Notes: generated by a model from the letters alone, not told the origin. A stretch of 64,000 nt of DNA from Aurantimonas sp. HBX-1 (GCF_021391535.1 NZ_CP090066.1:3423501-3487500); one strand, 5' to 3'. Shown: positions 32,194 to 42,455, counted from the stretch's first letter. Made by a program: numbers and translations.

Positions 32194-32221
32194 AGCCGCC
32201 CCCTCGGGGGCGGCTTTTTTT
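32194..32221 (+). terminator. Rho-independent terminator of csbD
   Basis: Near-perfect stem agccgccccc / gggggcggct (loop closes to about 4 nt) followed by six T. It begins 24 nt after the csbD stop. Confidence 0.93.
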
Positions 32222-32410
32222 GTGGCTGGCAACGGACCACAACCCACGCGAAGCGCCGCGGAGCCGAAAGCAAGCCTTGCTTACGCATTGCTGCCCCGCC
32301 CCTTGAAGCCATTGCTGTTTCCCCGGCTTCGGCTAGACTGGAACGAATCCAATAACAGCGGAAGCGCCCCCGAGGCGGCATTCCCTGCAGCCGACCGAAA
32401 GGGGGCTCTC

Positions 32411-32869
32411 GTGGTCACATTCACGCTCAACGGCCAGGAAAAGACGTTCGACGGCGATCCCGATACGCCACTGCTGTGGGTCATCCGCGACGCCGAGCGC
32501 CTGACCGGCACCAAGTATGGCTGCGGCATCGCCCAGTGCGGCGCCTGCACCGTCCATCTCGACGGCATGACGCGGCGTTCCTGCGTCACCCCGATCTCGA
32601 CCGTCGAGGGGTCGAGCGTCACCACGATCGAGGGTCTCGAGGGTCCGGAAGCCGAGGCCGTGCAGGCGGCCTGGACGGCGATCGACGTGCCGCAATGCGG
32701 CTACTGCCAGTCCGGCCAGATCATGTCCGCGGTGTCGCTGCTGCAGTTCAATCCGAAGCCGAGCGACGAGGACATCGACGGCGCGATGACCGGCAACATC
32801 TGCCGCTGCGCCACCTATGTCCGTATCCGCCAGGCGATCCACGACGCCGCCGACACGCTGGAGGGCTGA
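32411..32869 (+). CDS. (2Fe-2S)-binding small subunit of a molybdenum hydroxylase (IorA-like)
   Basis: The electron-transfer subunit of a xanthine-oxidase-family enzyme, 152 residues. The N-terminal plant-ferredoxin domain has CGIAQCGACTVHLDG for one 2Fe-2S cluster. The C-terminal domain has QCGYCQSGQIM and GNICRCATY for the second. GTG 32411 is chosen because VVTFTLNGQ is the family start and AGGGGG lies about 5 nt upstream. It starts 3 nt before the large subunit, which carries a Tat signal, so the complex is probably exported folded. The 240 nt upstream hold only the csbD terminator. Confidence 0.92.
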   Translation: MVTFTLNGQEKTFDGDPDTPLLWVIRDAERLTGTKYGCGIAQCGACTVHLDGMTRRSCVTPISTVEGSSVTTIEGLEGPEAEAVQAAWTAIDVPQCGYCQSGQIMSAVSLLQFNPKPSDEDIDGAMTGNICRCATYVRIRQAIHDAADTLEG

Positions 32870-32872
32870 GCC

Positions 32873-35032
32873 ATGGGCATTCAGAACATCAGGGTATCGC
32901 GCCGGAGCTTCCTCGCCGGCACCGGCCTCGTCATCGGCGTGACGCTGGCGTCGCGGTCGATCGCGGCCAGCGCGCTGCTGCGGGGAACGCCTGCCGGTGC
33001 GGCGGGTCCCGTGCAGAACCTCAACGCCTTCGTGCGCGTCGCGACGGACGGCACCGTCACCATCCTGTCCAAGCATATCGAGTTCGGCCAGGGCCCCTAT
33101 ACCGGCCTTGCCACGATCGTCGCCGAAGAACTCGACGCCGACTGGAGCCAGATGCGGGCCGCCGCGGCGCCGGCCGACGACGAGATCTACAAGAACCTCG
33201 CCTTCGGCCTGCAGGGCACCGGCGGCTCGACCGCCATCGCCAATTCCTGGGAGCAGATGCGCGTCGCCGGCGCGACGGCGCGGGCCATGCTGGTCCTCGC
33301 CGCGGCCGAGATGTGGGGCGTGCCCGCCAGCGAGATCACCGTCTCGAAGGGCCGCGTCAGCCATGCCGCCAGCGGCCGGGAAACCGGCTTCGGCGAGCTT
33401 GCCGACAAGGCGGCAACGATGGAGCCGCCCGCCAATCCGCCGCTGAAGGACCCGAAGGACTTCGTCCTGATCGGCACCGACCGGCCGAAGCTCGACACCC
33501 CGGCCAAGACCGACGGCACCGCAGTGTTCACGCTGGACGTCCTTGCCGACGACATGCTGATCGCCATGGTCGCGCATCCGGAGCATTTCGGAGCGACGGT
33601 GAAGAGCTTCGACGATAGCGCCGCGCGTCAGGTTCCGGGCGTCGTCGACGTCAAGCGGGTGCCGCAGGGCATCGCCATCTATGCCGAGAACACCTTCGCG
33701 GCGCTGAAGGGCCGCGCGGCGCTGACCATCGAGTGGGACCTCGCCGCGGCGGAATCGCGCTCGAGCGAGGAAATCTACGACGACTACCGCCGGCTGATCG
33801 GCGGCGAACTGCTCGGCGCGACCGACAACGGCGACGTCGAGACGGCGCTGTCCGGCGACGGCATCACCCGGCTGGAATCGGAGCTGGTGTTTCCGTTCCT
33901 CGCGCACGCCCCGATGGAGCCGCTCGACGCCGTGCTGATCCGTGCCGACGACGGCTCGATCGACTGCTACACCGGCTCGCAGTTTCCCGGCCAGGACAAG
34001 GCGGCGATCGCCGAGACCTGTGGGGTCGATGCCGCCATGGTGCGCATCCATACGCAGCTCGCGGGCGGCAGCTTCGGTCGCCGCGCCCAGTTCGGCTCGC
34101 CCTACATGCGGGAAGCCGCGGCGGTGTTCGCCGCCTCCGGCATGAACCGCCCGGTCAAGCACATGTGGACGCGCGAGGACGACATTCGCGGCGGCTTCTA
34201 CCGGCCGATCTATGTCCATTCGCTGAAGGGCGCGATCGACAGGGAAGGCAACATCGTCGCCTGGGACCAGGTGATCGCCGGCCAGTCGATCATGAAGAAG
34301 ACCGAACTCGACGACACCACCGTCGAGGGCGCGTCCGACCTTCCCTACACCATCCCCAATCTCAGGGTCCGCGCGAACCAGACCGAACTGCAGGTGCCCG
34401 CCCTGTGGTGGCGCTCGGTGGGCCACACCCACACCGGCTTCGCGGTCGAGACGTTCATCGACGAACTGCTCGAGCGTGGCGGCAAGGATGCGGTCGAGGG
34501 CCGGCTGGCGCTCTTGTCGGAGCAGCCGCGCCACACCGGCGTGCTGAAGCGGGTCGCAGAACTCGCCGACTGGGGCTCCCCGGTTCCGGACGGGCGCCAG
34601 CGCGGCGTCGCCGTCCACAAGAGCTTCAACACCTATGTCGCCGAGATCGCCGAAGTGTCGATCGGCGCCGATGGCGGGCCGCGGGTCCACAAGGTCTGGT
34701 GCGCGGTGGATTGCGGCATCGCGGTCAATCCCAACGTCATCCGGGCGCAGATGGAAGGCGGCATCGGCTACGGGCTCGGCGCCGTGCTGTTCGACCAGAT
34801 CAGCCTCGGCGAGGGCGGCAAGATCATGCAGTCGAACTTCCACGACTACCGCTCGCTGCGGATCCAAGAGATGCCGGAGGTCGAGGTGGCGATCATCGAG
34901 TCCACCGAGCCGCCGACCGGGGTGGGCGAGCCCGGTGTTCCGCCGATCGGCCCTGCCGTCGCCAATGCCTGGCGTCGCCTGACCGGTCAGCCGGTACGCC
35001 GCCTGCCGATCGTCGGCAGCCTCACGTCGTGA
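32873..35032 (+). CDS. Periplasmic molybdopterin-binding large subunit (isoquinoline 1-oxidoreductase beta-like)
   Basis: Catalytic Mo subunit of a xanthine-oxidase-family dehydrogenase of the IorB/aldehyde-dehydrogenase type, 719 residues. A twin-arginine signal (SRRSFLAG, Arg 10-11) marks Tat export. Repeated Ald_Xan_dh_C2-like domains follow, with GQGPYTGLATIVAEEL, GSQFPGQDKAAIAE, AGGSFGRRAQFG and the C-terminal VGEPGVPPIGPAVANA containing the catalytic Glu region. There is no FAD subunit. A diheme cytochrome c gene overlaps or abuts its 3' end and is the likely electron acceptor. The substrate (aldehyde or N-heterocycle) cannot be inferred. Confidence 0.92.
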   Translation: MGIQNIRVSRRSFLAGTGLVIGVTLASRSIAASALLRGTPAGAAGPVQNLNAFVRVATDGTVTILSKHIEFGQGPYTGLATIVAEELDADWSQMRAAAAPADDEIYKNLAFGLQGTGGSTAIANSWEQMRVAGATARAMLVLAAAEMWGVPASEITVSKGRVSHAASGRETGFGELADKAATMEPPANPPLKDPKDFVLIGTDRPKLDTPAKTDGTAVFTLDVLADDMLIAMVAHPEHFGATVKSFDDSAARQVPGVVDVKRVPQGIAIYAENTFAALKGRAALTIEWDLAAAESRSSEEIYDDYRRLIGGELLGATDNGDVETALSGDGITRLESELVFPFLAHAPMEPLDAVLIRADDGSIDCYTGSQFPGQDKAAIAETCGVDAAMVRIHTQLAGGSFGRRAQFGSPYMREAAAVFAASGMNRPVKHMWTREDDIRGGFYRPIYVHSLKGAIDREGNIVAWDQVIAGQSIMKKTELDDTTVEGASDLPYTIPNLRVRANQTELQVPALWWRSVGHTHTGFAVETFIDELLERGGKDAVEGRLALLSEQPRHTGVLKRVAELADWGSPVPDGRQRGVAVHKSFNTYVAEIAEVSIGADGGPRVHKVWCAVDCGIAVNPNVIRAQMEGGIGYGLGAVLFDQISLGEGGKIMQSNFHDYRSLRIQEMPEVEVAIIESTEPPTGVGEPGVPPIGPAVANAWRRLTGQPVRRLPIVGSLTS

Positions 35033-35049
35033 ACAACAGGACCAGTCAC

Positions 35050-35742
35050 GTGACGTCACAGTTCTTTCTTGCCGGTCGGCTGACCGGCATCGCGCTCGCG
35101 TTCGGCCTGTCGGCGGGGACGGCCTTTGCGCAGGAGCGCGCTCCGGACGCGCCGGAGCCCTCGACGCCGGCGGTGGCGGCACAGCCCGCCGACGCGCCGT
35201 CGTTGCGGCCGGTCTCCGATTTCGACAACATCGCCGACGAGGCGGCACGGTCGGTGGCGATCTTCGAGGAGACCGGCAAGGTGCTCCTGCATCCGCGCTG
35301 CGTGAACTGCCACCCCGCCGGCAACAGCCCGCTGCAGGGCATGGAGATGCGCCAGCACCAGCCGCCGGTCGAACGCGGCGAGGCGAATTTCGGCGCCATC
35401 GGCATGCAGTGCAACACCTGCCATGGGCCGGAGAACGCCAAGGTCGTCGCGCAGGCGGAAGGGATCAAGTCGATCCCCGGCAACCCGAACTGGCACCTCG
35501 CCCCGATCGAGATGGCCTGGGAGGGGCGCTCGCTCGGCGAGATCTGCGAGCAGATCAAGGATGTCGACCGCAATGGCGGCAAGACCCTCGCTGAGCTGGT
35601 CGAGCACATGGCCGCCGACGACCTGGTCGGCTGGGGCTGGGAGCCGGGCGCCGGCCGCGAGAAGGTGCCGGGCACGCAGGAACAGTTCGGCGCGCTCTAC
35701 GAGGCGTGGGCCGCCACCGGCGCCCACTGCCCGGCCAGCTGA
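35050..35742 (+). CDS. Diheme cytochrome c-type protein, partner of the molybdenum hydroxylase
   Basis: An exported protein of 230 residues with a signal peptide ending near TAFAQ (about 27). It has two CXXCH heme sites, CVNCH (about 84-88) and CNTCH (about 121-125). GTG 35050 has AGGA about 9 nt upstream; GTG 35029, which overlaps the large-subunit stop (GTGA), is the alternative and also gives a signal peptide. It probably takes electrons from the 2Fe-2S subunit to the respiratory chain, in place of the FAD subunit of cytosolic family members. Confidence 0.87.
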   Translation: MTSQFFLAGRLTGIALAFGLSAGTAFAQERAPDAPEPSTPAVAAQPADAPSLRPVSDFDNIADEAARSVAIFEETGKVLLHPRCVNCHPAGNSPLQGMEMRQHQPPVERGEANFGAIGMQCNTCHGPENAKVVAQAEGIKSIPGNPNWHLAPIEMAWEGRSLGEICEQIKDVDRNGGKTLAELVEHMAADDLVGWGWEPGAGREKVPGTQEQFGALYEAWAATGAHCPAS

Positions 35743-35934
35743 CGTCCTTGCGCTGAACGAGTCGCCGCCGGCGGCGGCTCGTGATGCCGCGCCTGCCTCG
35801 GATGCGCCGCTACGCGAGTCTCCGGTTATCCCGTGCCGTTCGCCCTACGCAGGGGTTCCGATTTGCTGCGAAGCGGCATAGGTATCCCCCGGCTGGCCGC
35901 CACGCCGCGGCCGCAACAGCTTTGGAGGGGTGGC

Positions 35935-37326
<1,392 letters not shown>

Positions 37327-37342
37327 CAGGTCACCATCGTCG

Positions 37343-37369
37343 GGGGCGACGGCGAAAGGCCGTCACCCC
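37343..37369 (+). terminator. Hairpin after fumC, possible terminator
   Basis: ggggcgacggc / gccgtcacccc (10 of 11 pairs) around the loop GAAAG, 16 nt after the fumC stop. No T-run follows, so efficient intrinsic termination is uncertain. Confidence 0.5.
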
Positions 37370-37505
37370 TGACGGGCGGATTGTATCGATTTCAGTTGAC
37401 AATTCGTCGGCTATCGCGCCGGCTGCATTTCGCCCGCAGACCGTTTATTTTGCCGTTTGTCGAAACGAAGGGGTCTTCTGCCCCTCGGGCAATCGGAGAC
37501 TTCGC

Positions 37506-37886
37506 ATGAACCCTCATCTCATCCTAGCCGGCCGGGTTCTTCTCTCGGTCATCTTCATCGTCAGCGGCTTCGGCAAGCTGGTCGGCGCCGAAGGCTTCTC
37601 GGGCTATCTCGCCAGCCTCGGCTTCCCGGCGCCGCTCGCCATGGCCTACATCGTCGGCGCGTTCGAGTTGTTCGGCGGGCTCGCGATCCTCGCCGGCTAC
37701 CAGGTCCGGGTCGTCGCCATCGCGCTGGCGCTGTTCTGTCTGGCGACCGGCGTCCTCGCCCATCTCGGCGACCAGACCGCGCTGCTCAAGAACATCGCGC
37801 TTGCCGGCGGCTTCCTCGTCCTCGCCGGCTCCGGCGCCGGGGCGATGGCTGTCGACAAGACCAAGCGCGAAAGCCGCTACGCCTGA
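37506..37886 (+). CDS. DoxX family membrane protein
   Basis: A 126-residue protein with four predicted helices and the DoxX signature: LAGRVLLSVIFIVSGFGKLVG at the N-terminus and FELFGGLAILAGY in the middle. Family members are quinol-linked or oxidative-stress membrane proteins of poorly defined role. It is a single gene, convergent with hisG (25-nt gap). The 179 nt before it contain the fumC hairpin and presumably its promoter. Confidence 0.88.
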   Translation: MNPHLILAGRVLLSVIFIVSGFGKLVGAEGFSGYLASLGFPAPLAMAYIVGAFELFGGLAILAGYQVRVVAIALALFCLATGVLAHLGDQTALLKNIALAGGFLVLAGSGAGAMAVDKTKRESRYA

Positions 37887-37911
37887 GGCGATTCCGGCGC
37901 GGTGCCCGCTC

Positions 37912-38604
37912 TCAGCGGAACCGCGCCGCGAAATTCTCGGCCAGCGCCGCGTCCTCGGGGTCGCGGCGCCCCGCCAGTGAGCGGACGAGGCACGCCTGTG
38001 ACCGCAGGATCAGCCCGTCCGACAGGATCCGCAGGTGGTTGGCCGCGAGCGTCGAGCCGGTGGTGGTGATGTCGACGATGATGTCCGCCGAGCCGGCGGC
38101 CGGCGCACCCTCGGTGGCGCCGAGGCTTTCGACGATCCGATAGCTCTGGATGCCGTGAAGGCGGGTGAAGAAGCTCTGCGTCAGCCGCCAGTATTTCGTC
38201 GCGACCCGCAGCCGCCGGCCGTGGCGTGCGCGCCAGGAGCCCGCGACGTCGCCGAGATCCTCCATGGTCTCGACGTCGAGCCAGGCATCGGGCACGGCGA
38301 CCACCACGTCGGCCTGGCCGAAGCCGAGCCGGGCGACGATCTCCACCGCCGCCTGCGGCTCGGCCATGGTCTCGCGGATCAGGTCCTCGCCGGTGATGCC
38401 GAAATCGATCGCGCCGTCGCGCAGTTCCCGCGCGATCTCCGAGGCCGAGAGCAGCAGCACGTCGAGCCCGGGCGCACCGGTGACGACCGTCCGGTAGCTG
38501 CGCTCGTCGGCCGCCGGCGCGACGTCCACGCCGACCCCCGCCAGCGCCGCCAGCGCCTTTTCCTTCAGCCTTCCCTTCGACGGGATCGCCAGCGTCACGC
38601 TCAT
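37912..38604 (-). CDS. hisG: ATP phosphoribosyltransferase, short form
   Basis: First enzyme of histidine synthesis (ATP + PRPP). It has 230 residues, the short HisG form that needs HisZ for activity and feedback control. It begins with VTLAIPSKGRLKEKAL and contains DFGITGEDLI, RVATKYWRLTQSFF, and the PRPP loop ADIIVDITTTGSTLAANHL. The C-terminal regulatory domain is absent. Its ATG overlaps the hisZ stop (ATGA), in the operon hisS-hisZ-hisG. Confidence 0.95.
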   Translation of the reverse strand: MSVTLAIPSKGRLKEKALAALAGVGVDVAPAADERSYRTVVTGAPGLDVLLLSASEIARELRDGAIDFGITGEDLIRETMAEPQAAVEIVARLGFGQADVVVAVPDAWLDVETMEDLGDVAGSWRARHGRRLRVATKYWRLTQSFFTRLHGIQSYRIVESLGATEGAPAAGSADIIVDITTTGSTLAANHLRILSDGLILRSQACLVRSLAGRRDPEDAALAENFAARFR

Positions 38605-39764
38605 CGCGCATCCCCCGTGAGCGCATCGCCGATCCGGTCGAGCCAGAGCGAGAAGCCGACGGCGGGGATCGGTTCGGCGGCGCCGAGCATGGTCATCATC
38701 CGGTCGTAGCGCCCGCCACCGGCCAGCGGCTGGTCGGAGCCATGCGTCCGGACCTCGAAGACGAGGCCGGTGTAATAGTCGATCGGGCGGCCGAAGGCGG
38801 CGCGGTAGTGAACCGCGGCAAGGTCGACATCGGCGGCGAGCAGCGCCAGGTTGCGCGTCTCGAAGACGGTGAGCGCCCGGCCGAGATCGAGCCCGGCCTC
38901 CGCCGCCAGCGCCCGCAGCGTGTCGGCCGCCTCGGCCAGCGGGCAGTCCACCGCGAGGAAGCGGCGCAGCAGCGCCAGCGAGGTGTCGCTGAGACGCGCC
39001 TCGGCGACGGCGACCTTCTCGATCAGCCGCGCGGCGATCTCGCCGGGGGAGCGGCCGGCATGCGGCGGCAGGCCGGCCTCGTCCATGCGGCGGCGGATCG
39101 CCCGCGTCAGGGCGCCCTCCTCCCGCTGCCGCGCAAGGTCCAGCATCTCGGGCTCGACGCTCTCGAGCCGCGCGGCGCCGCCGTCCGACAGCGCCTTCAG
39201 CGCCGCCTCCAGCTGGTCGTCATGGCCGAAGGTGCGGATCAGCCGGCGCTGCCAGCCTTCCGGCAGGCCGAGCGCGCGCAGGAAGGCCTCGAACAGGCCC
39301 TGGTCGCCGAGCACGATGTCGAGCGCCGGCGCTTCGAGCCCGCAGGCGGAAAGGCCCGCCAGCGCGTCGGCCAGCGCACGCGCGTCGGCGGTGGCGCGGT
39401 TCTCCTCGCCGAGATCCTCGATGCCGGCCTGGAAGAACTCCGCCGGCCCGCCCGTGCGCTGGCGGAAGACCAGGCCGAGATAGCAATAGCGGCGCGGCAG
39501 CTGCTGGCCCTTGGCGACATGGTCGCGGCAGACCGGCACGGTGAAGTCCGGCCGCAGGCAGAGATTCTCGCCGGCCTCGCCGCGGGTCATGAAGATGCGC
39601 CGGCGAAACGCCTCGCCGGCGGTGTCGAGATAGGGTTCGGCCGGCTGGATGATCGGCACCCGGACGCGCGTCGCGCCGCGAGCGGCGAACAGCGCGCCGA
39701 GGGCGGTCTCGAACGGGATCGCGGCGGTGTCGCTCAACGGCTCAGGCCGTGCCCGGCGCGGCAT
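38601..39764 (-). CDS. hisZ: ATP phosphoribosyltransferase regulatory subunit HisZ
   Basis: A catalytically inactive HisRS paralogue that binds short HisG, making an active, histidine-regulated complex. It is about 387 residues from ATG 39764. The class II fold is recognisable: IFMTRGEAGENLCLRPDFTVPVCRDH (motif 2 area), YCYLGLVFRQRTGGPAEFFQAGIEDLG, and GRPIDYYTGLVFEVRT with GGGRYDRMM (motif 3 area). The start is uncertain: ATG 39764 overlaps hisS by 23 nt, and TTG 39737 just after the hisS stop is the alternative. Confidence 0.9.
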   Translation of the reverse strand: MPRRARPEPLSDTAAIPFETALGALFAARGATRVRVPIIQPAEPYLDTAGEAFRRRIFMTRGEAGENLCLRPDFTVPVCRDHVAKGQQLPRRYCYLGLVFRQRTGGPAEFFQAGIEDLGEENRATADARALADALAGLSACGLEAPALDIVLGDQGLFEAFLRALGLPEGWQRRLIRTFGHDDQLEAALKALSDGGAARLESVEPEMLDLARQREEGALTRAIRRRMDEAGLPPHAGRSPGEIAARLIEKVAVAEARLSDTSLALLRRFLAVDCPLAEAADTLRALAAEAGLDLGRALTVFETRNLALLAADVDLAAVHYRAAFGRPIDYYTGLVFEVRTHGSDQPLAGGGRYDRMMTMLGAAEPIPAVGFSLWLDRIGDALTGDAR

Positions 39765-41349
39765 GACGGGCGAGGATGGCGCGCACCGCCTCGACCATGT
39801 CCGCCTCGTCGACCAGTTCCTGGCCGGCGCGGGCCTCGCGCCATTCGGCATTGTCCTCGATCGTCTCGGCGATCTTCTTGCCCTCGATCAGATCCTTGAC
39901 CTGGACCTTGCCGGCCGCCTTCTCGTCGCCGCCCTGGATGACCACCACCGGGGCGTTGCGGCGGTCGGCATATTGCAGCTGCTTGCCGAACTGCTTGGGG
40001 TTGCCCTGGAAGACCTCGACAGGCACCGGCTCGGCGGTCGGATTGCCATCCGCGTCGGTGTTCAGCGCGGCGCGCAGCTTGGCGGCCATCGCCTGGTAGT
40101 CGGCCATGCGGTCGCGGTCCATGACGGTGACGACCACCGGGCCGGGCCGCTCCGCCGCCTCCAGCCGGCCGAGATTCTTCAGCGCCGTGATCAGCCGCGA
40201 GACGCCGATGGAAAAGCCCGTCGCCGGCACCGGCTGGCTCATGAAGCGCGACACCAGCCCGTCATAGCGCCCGCCGCCGCCGACCGAGCCGAACTGCACC
40301 TTCTGGCCCTTCTCGTTGACCACGTCGAACAGCAGCTCGGCCTCGAAGACCGGTCCGGTGTAGTATTCGAGGCCGCGCACGACGGAGGGATCGATGCGGA
40401 TGCGGTCATCCTGAAAGCCCGCAGCTTTTACAGCGCGAGAAATTTCCCGAAGCTCATCTAGCCCCGCTACCGCAACCTCGCTGCCGCCCAAGTGCGCGTT
40501 CAAATTAATGAAAAGTCCTTCGTTGTCGTAAAAAAAGCGATAGGTGCCGCCATCAGTCTTCGCTGGCTCGTTATCCGGGAGCGAAGCAGGCATTTTCATG
40601 AACGCTAGTGTTGTAATAATAAATCCTACCTGGTCGTCAGAAAGATTCGCGCCGGGGGTAAAATCTCCACTCTCATCTCTGCGCCCCTCACGAAGCAACG
40701 CTTTGACGCCGTCAAATCCCACTTTATCCAGCTTATCCATCGCCCGCAGCACCGTCAGCCGCCTGCCGGCATTCTCCTCGCCCCGGAGCCCGATCGCCTC
40801 GAGCACGCCGTCCAGCACCTTGCGGTTGTTGACCCGGATCACGTACTGGCCGCGCGGAATCCCCAGCGCCTCCATCGTGTCGGCCATCATCATCGCCATC
40901 TCGGCGTCGGCCGAGACGTTCGGCGCGCCGACGATGTCGGCGTCGAACTGCATGAACTGGCGGAAGCGGCCCGGCCCCGGCTTCTCGTTGCGGAAGACAT
41001 GGCCGACGCGGTAGCTGCGATAGGGCTTGGGCAGGGTCTCGTAGTTTTCCGCGACATAGCGGGCGAGCGGCGCGGTGAGGTCGTAGCGCAGCGACATCCA
41101 CGCCTCGTCGTCGTCGATCAGCGAGAACACGCCCTCGTTCGGCCGGTCGGCATCGGGCAGGAATTTTCCGAGCGCGTCGGTATATTCGAACATCGGCGTC
41201 TCGACCGGCTCGAAGCCATAGGTCTCGTAGACCCGGCGGATCGTCGCCAGCATCGCGTCCTGGGCGCGCAGATCGGCCGCGTCGCGATCGACGAAACCGC
41301 GCGGCAGCCGTGCGTTGACCCTGGTCGGTTTCTTCTTCTTGTCGGCCAT
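39742..41349 (-). CDS. hisS: Histidyl-tRNA synthetase
   Basis: Class II synthetase charging tRNA-His, 535 residues from ATG 41347-41349. Motif 2 is SLRYDLTAPLARY and FRNEKPGPGRFRQFMQFDADIVG; the HisA-type region is RGLEYYTGPVFE with GGGRYDGLV and GFSIGVSRL; a C-terminal anticodon domain follows. The central insertion domain is encoded by DNA of much lower GC (about 40% over 40501-40560) than its flanks, though the frame is intact. HisRS of many alphaproteobacteria is non-canonical and matched to a tRNA-His without G-1 (family knowledge, not tested here). It heads the hisS-hisZ-hisG operon. Confidence 0.95.
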   Translation of the reverse strand: MADKKKKPTRVNARLPRGFVDRDAADLRAQDAMLATIRRVYETYGFEPVETPMFEYTDALGKFLPDADRPNEGVFSLIDDDEAWMSLRYDLTAPLARYVAENYETLPKPYRSYRVGHVFRNEKPGPGRFRQFMQFDADIVGAPNVSADAEMAMMMADTMEALGIPRGQYVIRVNNRKVLDGVLEAIGLRGEENAGRRLTVLRAMDKLDKVGFDGVKALLREGRRDESGDFTPGANLSDDQVGFIITTLAFMKMPASLPDNEPAKTDGGTYRFFYDNEGLFINLNAHLGGSEVAVAGLDELREISRAVKAAGFQDDRIRIDPSVVRGLEYYTGPVFEAELLFDVVNEKGQKVQFGSVGGGGRYDGLVSRFMSQPVPATGFSIGVSRLITALKNLGRLEAAERPGPVVVTVMDRDRMADYQAMAAKLRAALNTDADGNPTAEPVPVEVFQGNPKQFGKQLQYADRRNAPVVVIQGGDEKAAGKVQVKDLIEGKKIAETIEDNAEWREARAGQELVDEADMVEAVRAILARHAAPGTA

Positions 41350-41479
41350 GATTGCATTCCGGAGGAGGTTCGACGGGCGCCAGAGGCCGCGTCCCTGCGG
41401 CGTTCCCCTACCGCGTGCTCCGGTTTTCGGCAAGGCAAGGGGGTGTGGGGGGCGGAAGGCCCCGACACCCAACAAGGTC

Positions 41480-41588
41480 GTCATCCTCGGGCCCCGTCCC
41501 GAGTATCCAGGCCTGAGCGCATGCTGTCGGAGTTGGGCGGCAACGAGGGGGTCTAAGCTGGATCCTCGGGACGGGGCCCGAGGATGAC
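41480..41588. repeat. Long inverted repeat, 30-bp arms, likely dispersed intergenic repeat pair
   Basis: Left arm 41480-41509 and right arm 41559-41588 are inverted copies with 29 of 30 bases matching, separated by 49 nt. Each arm contains its own imperfect palindrome built on cctcggg / cccgagg. The pair lies in the 305-nt gap between tag and hisS, where I see no gene. Similar CTCGGG...CCCGAGGATGAC elements are common intergenic repeats in Hyphomicrobiales (from memory). Confidence 0.9.
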
Positions 41589-41654
41589 GTCGTGAATGTG
41601 ATGGCTCCGGATGCTTCCGCGCAGAGCCCTGCTCGGTGCAGGGCCGTCGCCCCG

Positions 41655-42302
41655 TCACCCCGGCCGCGCGAACGCCTTCCGCTCGGCCTCGCATTCCGCG
41701 CGCACGCAGCAGCCCTCGACATGGTCGTTGACGAAGCCCATCGACTGCATGAAGGCGTAGACCGTGGTCGGGCCGACGAAGGTGAAGCCGGCCTGCTTCA
41801 GCGCCTTCGACAGTCGCGTGGCGGCAGGCGTCACCGGGTTCGCCCGCAGCCATTCCCAGTCGACCGCCGCCGGTCGTTCCGAGGCCGGCGGTTCGTGCGC
41901 CCACAGGAAGGCGCCCAGCGAGCCGTGCGTTTCCCGGATGGCCAGCGTCCGGCGGGCATTGTTGATGGTGGAGGCGATCTTGCCGCGATGGCGGATGATC
42001 CGCGCGTCGAGGACGATCCGCTCGACATCGTCCTCGTCCATCGCCGCGACGCGGTCGACGGCGAAGCCGTGGAAGAGCTCGCGGAACGCCTCGCGCTTGC
42101 GCAGGATGGTCAGCCAGGAAAGCCCTGCCTGGAATCCTTCGAGGCAGAGCTTCTCGTAAAGCCGGTCGTCGTCCGCCACGGGCCGCCCCCACTCGTCGTC
42201 GTGGTAGCGCCGATAGGCCTCGTCGGTGCCGTGCCACGCGCAGCGCAGATGCCCATCGGGGCCTCGCGTCAGGCCGGCGGACGGTTCGAGGAGCTCGCTC
42301 AT
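41655..42302 (-). CDS. tag: DNA-3-methyladenine glycosylase I
   Basis: It excises 3-methyladenine from alkylated DNA in base excision repair. The 215-residue protein has the Tag zinc snap: N-terminal Cys in LRCAWHG (about 21) with His in YHDDEWGRP (about 34), and C-terminal NDHVEGCCVR providing the last His and Cys. The catalytic-domain landmark CLEGFQAGLSWLTILRKREAFR, of the helix-hairpin-helix type, is also present. It is on the same strand as hisS but separated by the repeat region, so probably transcribed separately. Confidence 0.94.
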   Translation of the reverse strand: MSELLEPSAGLTRGPDGHLRCAWHGTDEAYRRYHDDEWGRPVADDDRLYEKLCLEGFQAGLSWLTILRKREAFRELFHGFAVDRVAAMDEDDVERIVLDARIIRHRGKIASTINNARRTLAIRETHGSLGAFLWAHEPPASERPAAVDWEWLRANPVTPAATRLSKALKQAGFTFVGPTTVYAFMQSMGFVNDHVEGCCVRAECEAERKAFARPG

Positions 42303-42455
42303 GGCGCAGTCATCGCAGGCCTTCCGGCGCCTGGCAAGACGCGCCGGGGCCGGCCCGCAACCGCCGCAATGGATGCCAATGCGGGGCGGCGTCGTGGTTA
42401 CGGCTCGCGGCGGGCAGCCCGCCGTGTCAGCGGCGAAACCGCGGGGACCAGGGTC

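Noticed and set aside
37396..37424. TTGACA at 37396 as a DoxX promoter
   Set aside because: No -10-like hexamer lies 16-18 nt downstream (CCGGCT there), so it is not supported as a promoter.
41315..41587. 90-codon plus-strand frame between hisS and tag
   Set aside because: It runs antisense to the hisS start and through the inverted repeat. There is no SD and no recognisable protein features.
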